DNA of 64,000 bases from Citrobacter sedlakii NBRC 105722 (GTDB lineage: Bacteria; Pseudomonadota; Gammaproteobacteria; Enterobacterales; Enterobacteriaceae): positions 592,438 through 656,437 of the forward strand of contig NZ_BBNB01000002.1 of assembly GCF_000759835.1 (NCBI RefSeq), in the 5' to 3' direction. The notes below the pieces were generated by a model. That model saw nothing but the letters and a program-made list of their open reading frames with translations. It did no database searches and was not told where the DNA came from. Positions 56,044-64,000 of the stretch are shown here, one piece after another (positions within the stretch are counted from its first letter, which is position 1; each line of letters starts with the position of its first letter). The position numbers were made by a program, and so were the translations under genes.

Positions 56044-56762
56044 GCGTCCGGTTTGCGAAATTGCCGGGTGGCGCCCACGGCCTGGGGAATTCGCGCTTTG
56101 GTTTTGCTCTGTTTCATTGGGTTAAGCGTAAGCGGAATCGTGCGCTTACGCGCCACAATCGTCTGCATACAGCCCAATGCAGGAAGATGCGCGCTCAGCA
56201 TTTTTCCGCCGTTCTTTTTCCACGGCAGCACATGAAAGCGGCTGTAATACATCACCTCAAAATTCAACAAGGACAGCCAGTCCAACTGGCGCATCAGCGT
56301 AAACATTCGGCTATTGTAAGGAGGTGACTTACGCAGCACAGGCACCAGCTTACGCAGCCCCATCAGGCTCACCGGGTTAAAACCGCTGAGCACCAGCCAG
56401 CCATCATCAATCAGTACACGATCGGCTTCGCGCAGTAGACGGTGAGGATCGTCGCACCAGGGGAGCGTGTGCGCCAACAGGCAGACATCGACCGATTTCG
56501 GGGCGAAAGGAAGATGTAGCGGATCGGCCTGAACCTGGACAGGCGAGCCTTTGGTCGACACATTGACCTGATGAGACACCGCGCAGGCTTCTGTGTTGAT
56601 TTCTGCGCTTAAATTGCCCACCTTAAGCAGGTGAAATCCATACATTTTAGCGAACCACGGATTAAGCTGTTGTTCCAGCGCCTCACGATAGTACTCGCCC
56701 CAGGGCAAATCGCCCCAGCGATCGGGTGCTACAACTGTCTGAGGGTTCCTTGCCGGTTTCAT
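56040..56762 (-). CDS. yafS: YafS SAM-dependent methyltransferase-like protein
   Basis: A 240-aa class I methyltransferase-like protein, same length as E. coli YafS. The motif [20 protein letters not shown] and [20 protein letters not shown] mark the methyltransferase fold; the first glycine motif (VGNLSAEIN) is poorly kept, so activity is uncertain. The start [20 protein letters not shown] at 56762 follows the family. It is divergent from gloB, 33 bp apart. Confidence 0.92.
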   Translation of the reverse strand: MKPARNPQTVVAPDRWGDLPWGEYYREALEQQLNPWFAKMYGFHLLKVGNLSAEINTEACAVSHQVNVSTKGSPVQVQADPLHLPFAPKSVDVCLLAHTLPWCDDPHRLLREADRVLIDDGWLVLSGFNPVSLMGLRKLVPVLRKSPPYNSRMFTLMRQLDWLSLLNFEVMYYSRFHVLPWKKNGGKMLSAHLPALGCMQTIVARKRTIPLTLNPMKQSKTKARIPQAVGATRQFRKPDA

Positions 56763-56795
56763 CACAACCATCCGTTACGCATAGAGAGGTAATAA

Positions 56796-57551
56796 ATGAA
56801 TCTTAACAGTATTCCGGCGTTTGAGGACAACTACATCTGGGTTCTGAGTGATGACGAAGGTCGTTGCCTGATTGTCGATCCGGGCGACGCCGCGCCAGTC
56901 CTGCACGCCATTGCCGAGAATCATTGGCAACCCGAAGCCATTTTATTGACGCATCACCATAACGATCACGTTGGCGGGGTAAAAGAACTGGCGCAAAACT
57001 TTCCACACCTGGTGGTATACGGACCGGCAGAAACACAAAATAAAGGCGCTACGCATATCGTCAAAGAGGGCGATTCCGTGCCCATTTTGGGACATGAATT
57101 TAGCGTATTCGCGACCCCGGGTCACACTTTAGGACATATCTGTTACTTTAGTCATCCTTACCTTTTTTGCGGCGACACGCTTTTCTCGGGCGGTTGCGGA
57201 CGGCTATTTGAAGGGACTGCCAGCCAGATGTATCAATCCCTTAAAAAAATAACCGCACTTCCTGATGATACGCTTGTTTGCTGTGCTCATGAGTATACGT
57301 TAGCAAATCTTAAGTTTGCTTTAAGCATTCTTCCGCACGATTCGTTCATAAATGATTATTATCGTAAAGTTAATGAGTTACGGGTAAAAAAACAAATGAC
57401 ACTACCCGTAATTCTGAAAAATGAGCGGCAAAATAATATTTTTCTGCGAACAGAAGATCCTGATTTAATTAATGAAATTAACAAAGAAACAATATTGCAA
57501 CACCCTGAACAGCGTTTTGCATGGTTAAGGTCAAAGAAAGACACCTTCTGA
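56796..57551 (+). CDS. gloB: hydroxyacylglutathione hydrolase GloB (glyoxalase II)
   Basis: Hydrolyses S-lactoylglutathione to lactate and glutathione in methylglyoxal detoxification. The 251-aa metallo-beta-lactamase-fold protein carries the metal motif [39 protein letters not shown] and [26 protein letters not shown] precedes the ATG. The 3' third of the gene is more AT-rich than its 5' part, but the product is continuous and of normal length. Confidence 0.97.
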   Translation: MNLNSIPAFEDNYIWVLSDDEGRCLIVDPGDAAPVLHAIAENHWQPEAILLTHHHNDHVGGVKELAQNFPHLVVYGPAETQNKGATHIVKEGDSVPILGHEFSVFATPGHTLGHICYFSHPYLFCGDTLFSGGCGRLFEGTASQMYQSLKKITALPDDTLVCCAHEYTLANLKFALSILPHDSFINDYYRKVNELRVKKQMTLPVILKNERQNNIFLRTEDPDLINEINKETILQHPEQRFAWLRSKKDTF

Positions 57552-57622
57552 CAATTCCGGGTTGCCTTTTCAAAACTTCGCCGTTATGATCGGTCGTCTT
57601 TTAAGCAACTATTGACACACAC

Positions 57623-58990
57623 ATGAAGGCAAAAGCGATATTACTCGCCTCTGTCCTGCTCGTGGGTTGCCAGTCGTCTCAAAACGCAGGCAATGTCCAA
57701 CAGCACGCACAGAGCCTTTCTGCAGCTGGTCAAGGGGAAGCAGGAAAGTTTACGAGTCAGGCGCGATGGATGGACGATGGGACGTCCCTCGCGCAGGATC
57801 AAGACTTGTGGGCTTTCATTGGCGACGAGCTAAAGATGGGAATTCCGGAGAATGACCGGATTCGCGAACAGAAACAAAAGTATTTACGCAATAAGAGCTA
57901 TCTCCACGATGTAACTTTACGGGCAGAGCCGTATATGTACTGGATAGCCGGGCAGGTTAAGAAACGTAACATGCCGATGGAACTGGTACTACTACCCATA
58001 GTGGAGAGCGCTTTTGATCCTCACGCAACGTCTGGCGCCAATGCCGCAGGTATCTGGCAGATCATTCCGAGCACGGGACGCAATTACGGTTTAAAACAGA
58101 CCCGCAATTATGATGCGCGTCGCGATCTTGTGGCCTCCACAACCGCAGCGCTCGACATGATGCAGCGTCTGAACAAGATGTTTGATGGCGACTGGTTACT
58201 GACCGTAGCGGCGTATAACAGCGGCGAAGGTCGGGTCATGAAGGCAATCAAAGCGAACAAGGCGCGTGGGAAATCCACCGACTTCTGGTCGTTGCCGTTG
58301 CCGCGTGAAACGAAGCTGTATGTGCCTAAGATGCTGGCCTTGAGCGATATTCTTAAGAACAGTAAACGTTACGGCGTGAGTCTGCCCACCCCGGACGAAA
58401 GCCGGGCATTGGCGCGTGTACGTTTGAGCAGTCCGGTTGAAATGGCGCAGGTTGCAGACATGGCGGGGATTTCCGTCAGCAAGCTGAAGACCTTTAACGC
58501 GGGAGTGAAAGGCTCCACGTTGGGCGTTAGCGGTCCACAGTATGTGATGGTGCCAAAGAAGCATGCAGAGCAACTGCGTGAGTCGCTGGCTTCCGGCGAG
58601 ATTGCCGCCGTGCAGTCTACGTTGGTGGCCGATAACACGCCGCTGAACAGTCGTAGCTATACCGTTCGTTCAGGCGATACACTTTCCGGCATTGCTTCAC
58701 GTCTCGGCGTGAGCACCAGAGATTTGCAGCAGTGGAATAAACTGCGCGGATCATCGTTGAAAGTGGGCCAAAGCCTGACGATCGGCGCTGGCAGCAGTGC
58801 ACAGCGACTGGCCAATAACAGCGACAGCATTACCTATCGCGTGCGGAAAGGCGATTCGCTGTCGAGCATTGCTAAACGTCACGGCGTAAACATCAAAGAT
58901 GTGATGCGCTGGAACAGCGATACGGCAAATCTGCAGCCGGGTGATCAGCTGACGTTGTTTGTAAAAAACAACGCTACGCCGGACTCCTGA
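57623..58990 (+). CDS. mltD: membrane-bound lytic murein transglycosylase D MltD
   Basis: Outer-membrane lipoprotein that cleaves the glycan strands of murein. The 455-aa protein has signal MKAKAILLASVLLVGCQSSQ with lipidated Cys16, a SLT-type catalytic domain (about 105-240) with the catalytic Glu in LPIVESAFDPHATSGANAAG and the GIWQIIPSTGRNYGL segment, and two LysM domains (YTVRSGDTLSGIASRLGVST near 342; YRVRKGDSLSSIAKRHGVNI near 402). E. coli MltD has 452 aa. It stands 71 bp after gloB and is followed by a terminator. Confidence 0.97.
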   Translation: MKAKAILLASVLLVGCQSSQNAGNVQQHAQSLSAAGQGEAGKFTSQARWMDDGTSLAQDQDLWAFIGDELKMGIPENDRIREQKQKYLRNKSYLHDVTLRAEPYMYWIAGQVKKRNMPMELVLLPIVESAFDPHATSGANAAGIWQIIPSTGRNYGLKQTRNYDARRDLVASTTAALDMMQRLNKMFDGDWLLTVAAYNSGEGRVMKAIKANKARGKSTDFWSLPLPRETKLYVPKMLALSDILKNSKRYGVSLPTPDESRALARVRLSSPVEMAQVADMAGISVSKLKTFNAGVKGSTLGVSGPQYVMVPKKHAEQLRESLASGEIAAVQSTLVADNTPLNSRSYTVRSGDTLSGIASRLGVSTRDLQQWNKLRGSSLKVGQSLTIGAGSSAQRLANNSDSITYRVRKGDSLSSIAKRHGVNIKDVMRWNSDTANLQPGDQLTLFVKNNATPDS

Positions 58991-59006
58991 AGGCGGTAAT
59001 AAAAAT

Positions 59007-59040
59007 AAAGGCACTGGATTCCCCCCCAGTGCCTTTTTTA
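59007..59040. terminator. bidirectional terminator between mltD and yafE
   Basis: AAAGGCACTGG and CCAGTGCCTTT form an 11-bp stem, with A-rich sequence before and TTTT after, so it serves both convergent genes. Confidence 0.9.
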
Positions 59041-59041
59041 T

Positions 59042-59812
59042 TTATGCCGCTTTGTGGGCTTCAACCATTATCGTGTCGCTGCAGAATGAACCGTCGCCCT
59101 GTAAGTCGAAGTAAGCTTTGACTTCTGCCGAGGCACTCTCCTGATAAATACGGATCGCTTCCACCAGCGCTGCGGGAGTTCGCATTCTCGTAACCCATGA
59201 ACGGAACTCCAGCGACAGACGATCGGTCAATAACGAGTCGGCCACGAAACTCGCCTCGCTGATCAACGACAGCCACTCGCCAGCAGAATAATTACGCACG
59301 TGAGAGGTGTCCCGCAACGCTTCAACGGTCTGTAACCAGATATCCCGTACCGGATGTCCTGGGGACATAACATCCATCACGATCAATACCCCGCCCGGCT
59401 TCAGTACCCGATTCACTTCCCGCAACGCCCGTCCGACATCATGCCAGTGATGTGCGGAGTATCGGCTGATAACCACGTCAAAAACGCCGTCTTCAAATGG
59501 CAAGGTTTCGGCATAACCCTGACGGGTAGTGATATTGCTAAACCCCTTCTCGTTTGCGGCGTGAGCGACAACATCGAGCATCTGAGAGGATAAATCATAC
59601 GCCACCACCTCTTTGACGTTCTGCGCCGCGACGAAGCTGGCATGGCCGGCGCCACACCCCATGTCCAGCAAGCGGGCCTGCGGCAAAGAGAACAAGCGTG
59701 CTGCCAGACGCTGTAAGTCGCGTCCGGAGGCATGTACTGCGCTGGTTAAATAAGCGCTGGCCTGAGAGCCAAACTGTTTTTCAACGTTATCGTGGTGGGA
59801 GTGGGATGTCAT
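59042..59812 (-). CDS. yafE: YafE SAM-dependent methyltransferase
   Basis: A 256-aa class I methyltransferase of the UbiE-like type. SAM motif I is ARLLDMGCGAGHASFVAA; motif post-I AYDLSSQMLDVV; motif II ALREVNRVLKPGGVLIVMDV. The segment YSAHHWHDVGRALREVNR is typical of the YafE group. The substrate is unknown. It is transcribed after yafD in the same direction, 77 bp apart. Confidence 0.93.
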   Translation of the reverse strand: MTSHSHHDNVEKQFGSQASAYLTSAVHASGRDLQRLAARLFSLPQARLLDMGCGAGHASFVAAQNVKEVVAYDLSSQMLDVVAHAANEKGFSNITTRQGYAETLPFEDGVFDVVISRYSAHHWHDVGRALREVNRVLKPGGVLIVMDVMSPGHPVRDIWLQTVEALRDTSHVRNYSAGEWLSLISEASFVADSLLTDRLSLEFRSWVTRMRTPAALVEAIRIYQESASAEVKAYFDLQGDGSFCSDTIMVEAHKAA

Positions 59813-59889
59813 TGTGCTGTCCTTTCGTTGTTGACAAGATAAAGGGCAGCACCGCGACAGGTCTGCCCCAACGGCAGACCTGACTCACC

Positions 59890-60699
<810 letters not shown>

Positions 60700-60717
60700 T
60701 CAAACCTCTGTAACGTC

Positions 60718-60741
60718 AACCAGTCCGGTGTCGGACTGGTT
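60718..60741. repeat. perfect inverted repeat upstream of yafD
   Basis: AACCAGTCCG and CGGACTGGTT form a 10-bp stem with GTGT loop, 28 bp upstream of the yafD start and behind the MFS gene. No T-run follows on the minus strand, so its role (terminator of the MFS gene or yafD leader structure) is open. Confidence 0.6.
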
Positions 60742-60820
60742 CTTCTGTTATAGGGATTTTAGCTCACACTTTCAACGACCAATTACTGTTTGTTTGTAAG
60801 TAAGCGCTGACTTAAGCCAC

Positions 60821-61999
60821 TTACCCCAGTGCGACCACGCGTTGCGGCTTGTCCATTCGGCCACTGACGCCAAGCAATAAAAAAGCGCCCAAAACAATCA
60901 GCGCGCCGATCCACGGCGTCTGCGCCAGCCCAACATGCTCAACCGTCTGCCCGCCGATCACCGATCCCAGCGCAATGCCAATATTAAAGGCGGCAATATT
61001 CAGCCCCGACGCGACATCAACCGCATTTGGGGTAAACTGCTCAGCCTTTTGCACGACATAGACCTGCAGTCCCGGAACATTGCCAAACGCGAAAATCCCC
61101 ATCACCAGTATCGTTGCCAGCGCAGCGTAGTGCAGGGTGGCCGTGAACTGAAACACCATCAGCAGGAGAAACAACGCCGCAAAGATAAATTTTAGCGCGG
61201 GTACCGCACCATGCTTATCTGCCAGTCTGCCGCCCCAGATATTCCCCACCGCCACGGATACGCCATATCCCAGTAAGATCCAGCTCACCGCTGAGGGTGA
61301 GAACCCCGCAAGCTCCTGCATCATCGGCGCGAGAAAAGTAAACGCGGTAAAGACGCCGCCATACCCGAGCGCGGTAATGGCATAAATAAGCAGCAAACGT
61401 GGATGCGTTAATACGCGCAGTTGATCGCGGAGGGATGCTGCGGCGCGTCCGGGTATGTTCGCCGGAATCAATAGCTGGCTGCCGATCAGCGCGATAACGC
61501 CTAACAGGGAAACCGCCAGAAACGTTTCACGCCAGCCAACATGTTGACCGATAAACGTCCCCAGCGGCACGCCAGTGACCAGAGCCACTGTCAGCCCACC
61601 AAACATAATGGCAATGGCGGATGCCGCTTTCTCTTTTGGCACCAGACTGGTCGCGATGGTGGAGCCAACGGAGAAAAATACCCCGTGAGCCAATCCGGTA
61701 AGTAGCCGGGCAATAATAAGGGTGGTGTAACCCGGCGCCTGCCAGGCCAACAGATTACCCGCCGTGAACAATACCATCAGCGCGACCAGGAGCTGCTTAC
61801 GCGGTAAGCGCCCTGTCAACGCGGTCAGCACTGGCGCGCCAATAGCAACACCCAGCGCATAGATAGAAACCAGCATCCCCGCCGAAGGAAGGGAGACAGA
61901 TAACTGTTCGGCAATGGTCGGCACCAGCCCCACAATCACAAACTCGGTGGTACCAATAGCAAATGCGCTTATTGTTAGCGCGAATAACGCGAGAGGCAT
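60821..61999 (-). CDS. MFS drug/sugar efflux transporter (YdhP/AraJ-like)
   Basis: A 392-aa major-facilitator transporter of the DHA1 type with 12 hydrophobic segments. The N terminus (LTISAFAIGTTEFVIVGLVP) and motif A-like LTALTGRLPRKQLLV, and the motif C-like VALVTGVPLGTFIGQHVGWR, are those of the arabinose-efflux/YdhP group. It lies between yafD and yafC, where E. coli K-12 has no gene, and is divergent from the LysR regulator yafC by about 105 bp. A LysR gene beside a divergent transporter suggests control, but yafC is present in E. coli without this neighbour. Confidence 0.87.
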   Translation of the reverse strand: MPLALFALTISAFAIGTTEFVIVGLVPTIAEQLSVSLPSAGMLVSIYALGVAIGAPVLTALTGRLPRKQLLVALMVLFTAGNLLAWQAPGYTTLIIARLLTGLAHGVFFSVGSTIATSLVPKEKAASAIAIMFGGLTVALVTGVPLGTFIGQHVGWRETFLAVSLLGVIALIGSQLLIPANIPGRAAASLRDQLRVLTHPRLLLIYAITALGYGGVFTAFTFLAPMMQELAGFSPSAVSWILLGYGVSVAVGNIWGGRLADKHGAVPALKFIFAALFLLLMVFQFTATLHYAALATILVMGIFAFGNVPGLQVYVVQKAEQFTPNAVDVASGLNIAAFNIGIALGSVIGGQTVEHVGLAQTPWIGALIVLGAFLLLGVSGRMDKPQRVVALG

Positions 62000-62103
62000 A
62001 AATTACTCCAGTTCATCACTATTCAGATGACACGCAGTATGCCGGGATGGTTTAATTACAAAAATATCCAAAATAACAATACAATTTTGCTTCAGAGGCA
62101 AAA

Positions 62104-63009
62104 ATGAAAGCAACATCGGAAGAACTTGCTATCTTTGTATCAGTGGTGGAAAGCGGAAGCTTTAGCCGCGCAGCGGAACAACTTGGTCAGGCAAACTCAG
62201 CAGTCAGCCGGGCCGTTAAAAAACTGGAAATGAAGCTTGGCGTCAGTCTCCTAAACCGTACTACCCGTCAGCTCAGCCTGACGGAAGAAGGCGAACGTTA
62301 CTTCCGGCGCGTGCAGTCCGTACTGCAGGAGATGGCTGCGGCAGAGACCGAGATTATGGAGACGCGAACCACGCCGCGTGGCCTGCTGCGCATTGACGCG
62401 GCCACGCCAGTCGTTCTGCACTTTCTGATGCCGCTGATTAAACCGTTTCGTGAACGTTATCCAGAAATTAACCTTTCTCTGGTTTCTTCCGAGACCTTTA
62501 TCAATCTTATTGAACGGAAAGTGGATGTGGCTATCCGCGCGGGCACATTGACGGATTCGAGCCTGCGCGCCCGACCATTGTTTACCAGCTACCGTAAAAT
62601 TATTGCCTCGCCAGAGTATGTATCGCGCTTTGGTAAACCCGAGACGGTAGAAGAGTTAAAGCAGCACCTTTGCCTGGGCTTTAGCGAACCGGTCTCGCTT
62701 AATACCTGGCCCATCGCCTGTCGCGACGGCCAGCTTCACGAAATTATATGCGGTATTTCATCGAATAGCGGAGAGACGCTTAAACAGCTTTGCCTTAGCG
62801 GCAACGGCATTGCCTGTCTGTCAGATTATATGATTGATCGGGAGATCGAGCGGGGTGAGCTGATTGAGCTCATGGCCGATAAACGTTTGCCGGTAGAGAT
62901 GCCATTCAGCGCGGTGTATTACAGCGATCGCGCGGTGAGTACTCGCATTAGGGCGTTCATCGACTTTCTGAGCGAGCATATCAAAACAGCTCCCGAAGGA
63001 GCTGTCTGA
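62104..63009 (+). CDS. yafC: LysR-family transcriptional regulator YafC
   Basis: A 301-aa LysR-type regulator. The N-terminal helix-turn-helix ([20 protein letters not shown], about residues 19-38) is followed by the periplasmic-binding-like effector domain (about 90-295). It is very similar along its length to E. coli YafC, with a slightly shorter C terminus. It converges on dkgB and is divergent from the MFS gene. The target is unknown; the nearest candidate is that transporter. Confidence 0.95.
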   Translation: MKATSEELAIFVSVVESGSFSRAAEQLGQANSAVSRAVKKLEMKLGVSLLNRTTRQLSLTEEGERYFRRVQSVLQEMAAAETEIMETRTTPRGLLRIDAATPVVLHFLMPLIKPFRERYPEINLSLVSSETFINLIERKVDVAIRAGTLTDSSLRARPLFTSYRKIIASPEYVSRFGKPETVEELKQHLCLGFSEPVSLNTWPIACRDGQLHEIICGISSNSGETLKQLCLSGNGIACLSDYMIDREIERGELIELMADKRLPVEMPFSAVYYSDRAVSTRIRAFIDFLSEHIKTAPEGAV

Positions 63010-63033
63010 AAGGGAGAAGGCACAGATCAGGAA

Positions 63034-63837
63034 TTAATCCCACTGTGGCGCCAACCCCTCGGGACTGACCAGGCGATCGTTACAGTCCAGCGTGGCGATT
63101 GCGTGTTTATCTTCAGCATCCAGCTTCATATTCAGCGCCTGAAGATTACTCGCGAGGTTTTCCCGTTTTGTGGAAGAGGGAATGACTGAATAGCCTTCAC
63201 CTATTGCCCACGCCAGGATCACCTGGGCAGGCGTTGCGCTATGCTTCGCTGCAATTCGGGAAATCACTTCATCATTCAGAGCCTTACCATACGCCAGGGT
63301 CATGTAAGAGGTGATATGGATGCCGTGCTGTTTTGCCCACTCAACCACTTTACCGTTTTGCAGATAAGGCGACAGCTCAATCTGATTTGTCGCGATATTA
63401 TTAACGCCTACGGCGGCAATGGCTCTTTCCATCAATGGGATAGTGAAGTTTGAGATACCGATTTCACGAGTGAGTCCTTGCTCTTTCGCTTCCAGCAATG
63501 CCTGCATAAATTCTGCAACCGGAACAGCATCATTAGGCGAAGGCCAGTGGATCAGCGTCAGATCGACATAATCGGTACGTAGCTTTTTAAGACTCTCTTT
63601 CAGGCTGGGAATGAGCTTGTCTTTGCTCAGATTTTCAGTCCAGATCTTGGTGGTGATGTATAACTCACCGCGTGGAATGCCGCTTTCTGCAATCGCCTGC
63701 CCTACTGCCGCTTCATTGTCATAAATTTGTGCCGTATCGACAGCACGATAGCCCAGCGCGAGAGCTGCTTTCACGGACGCAATAACCACGTCATCCTTAA
63801 GACGAAAAGTACCTAAACCAAATGCCGGGATAACCAT
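63034..63837 (-). CDS. dkgB: 2,5-diketo-D-gluconate reductase B DkgB (aldo-keto reductase)
   Basis: Cytoplasmic NADPH-dependent aldo-keto reductase acting on 2,5-diketogluconate and methylglyoxal. The 267-aa protein shows the catalytic tetrad in [12 protein letters not shown] (Asp, Tyr), ELYITTKIW (Lys) and LTLIHWPSP (His), with the C-terminal cofactor motif [14 protein letters not shown]. The ATG at 63837 ([13 protein letters not shown]) follows GAGGA at six bases and gives the family length; an ATG four codons upstream lacks such support. Confidence 0.96.
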   Translation of the reverse strand: MVIPAFGLGTFRLKDDVVIASVKAALALGYRAVDTAQIYDNEAAVGQAIAESGIPRGELYITTKIWTENLSKDKLIPSLKESLKKLRTDYVDLTLIHWPSPNDAVPVAEFMQALLEAKEQGLTREIGISNFTIPLMERAIAAVGVNNIATNQIELSPYLQNGKVVEWAKQHGIHITSYMTLAYGKALNDEVISRIAAKHSATPAQVILAWAIGEGYSVIPSSTKRENLASNLQALNMKLDAEDKHAIATLDCNDRLVSPEGLAPQWD

Positions 63838-63960
63838 AAAATTCCTCATTAATTCTGTATGTTTGTAAACTTAAAGGATTATGACTTTCTGGTGCAGTTG
63901 GAAAAAGAGCGTAAAGCGCAGAGGATTTTTGCGAATTTGGCAATAATGGAACGGCAGGCA

Positions 63961-63991
63961 AAGAAAAAGCCCTGAGTGTTAACTCAGGGCT
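63961..63991 (-). terminator. Rho-independent terminator of a gene beyond the right edge
   Basis: On the minus strand AGCCCTGAGT and ACTCAGGGCT pair around TAAC and are followed by TTTTTCTTT. It points away from the window's right end, so it ends a minus-strand unit outside the window; in E. coli the rrnH-aspU operon lies in that place. A short plus-strand frame (63859-63978) overlaps it and is not supported. Confidence 0.85.
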
Positions 63992-64000
63992 CTTAATAAG

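Noticed and set aside
57301..57551. Foreign segment in the AT-rich 3' end of gloB
   Set aside because: Base composition shifts, but the protein continues with the family sequence to the normal length.
63859..63978. 39-codon plus-strand frame at the right end
   Set aside because: It runs into the stem of a strong minus-strand terminator, has no ribosome site and no recognisable sequence.

Overview
The window is chromosomal DNA of a member of the Enterobacteriaceae. The right half follows, gene for gene but inverted, the Escherichia coli order dkgB-yafC-yafD-yafE-mltD-gloB-yafS-rnhA-dnaQ-aspV-yafV-fadE-gmhA-yafJ-yafK-dinB-pepD-gpt-frsA-crl-phoE-proB-proA-thrW, with protein lengths that match the E. 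coli ones. The left edge carries prpC-prpB/prpR and, beyond an autotransporter gene, yahN. The accessory genes between these blocks (extra cytochrome bd-type oxidase, Ail-like protein, ToxR-like/FidL-like regulators, MisL-like autotransporters) point to Citrobacter or a close relative of Salmonella; I favour Citrobacter but cannot prove the species from the sequence alone.

Layout. 1-3310: propionate catabolism (partial prpC, prpB, divergent sigma-54 activator prpR). 3938-6538: autotransporter AT1. 6669-7301: yahN exporter. 7312-10075: cyanide-insensitive-type bd oxidase operon (33-aa small gene, cioA-like, cioB-like, DUF2474 small protein). 10389-16777: two tandem autotransporters, AT2 and AT3, with nearly identical beta-barrels and unrelated passengers. 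17214-18767: POT-family peptide transporter. 19138-24355: periplasmic-aldehyde-oxidase-type molybdenum operon paoABCD plus its own mocA-like gene. 24636-29385: lipoprotein, OmpA paralogue, IprA-like regulator, an internally deleted MarR-GNAT gene, LuxR-type regulator, DUF4156 lipoprotein, Ail/OmpX protein. 29671-32297: two tandem copies of a ToxR-like regulator plus a membrane partner (MarT/FidL type). 32711-36922: a 1403-aa MisL-like autotransporter, AT4, divergent from them. 37040-51993: core block from thrW to yafV. 51994-54542: a 2.5-kb AT-rich islet between 43/44-nt direct repeats beside aspV, with a DUF4225 gene and a small membrane protein. 54566-63991: core block from aspV to dkgB, with one additional MFS gene between yafD and yafC.

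How the parts work together. The accessory region between prp and thrW is dominated by the cell surface: four autotransporters that share one translocation module, an OmpA paralogue, an Ail-like barrel and two lipoproteins, accompanied by at least four regulators. The most striking arrangement is the duplicated ToxR-like/FidL-like module pointing away from AT4. In Salmonella SPI-3 a single MarT-FidL pair sits beside the MisL autotransporter and MarT activates misL; here the regulator module is doubled. The other notable points are the barrel homogenisation of AT2 and AT3, a PaoA without a Tat signal in an operon with its own cytidylyltransferase, and the aspV islet, whose two main genes look like a membrane-active effector with a membrane partner. 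No insertion sequence, CRISPR array or integrase was seen.
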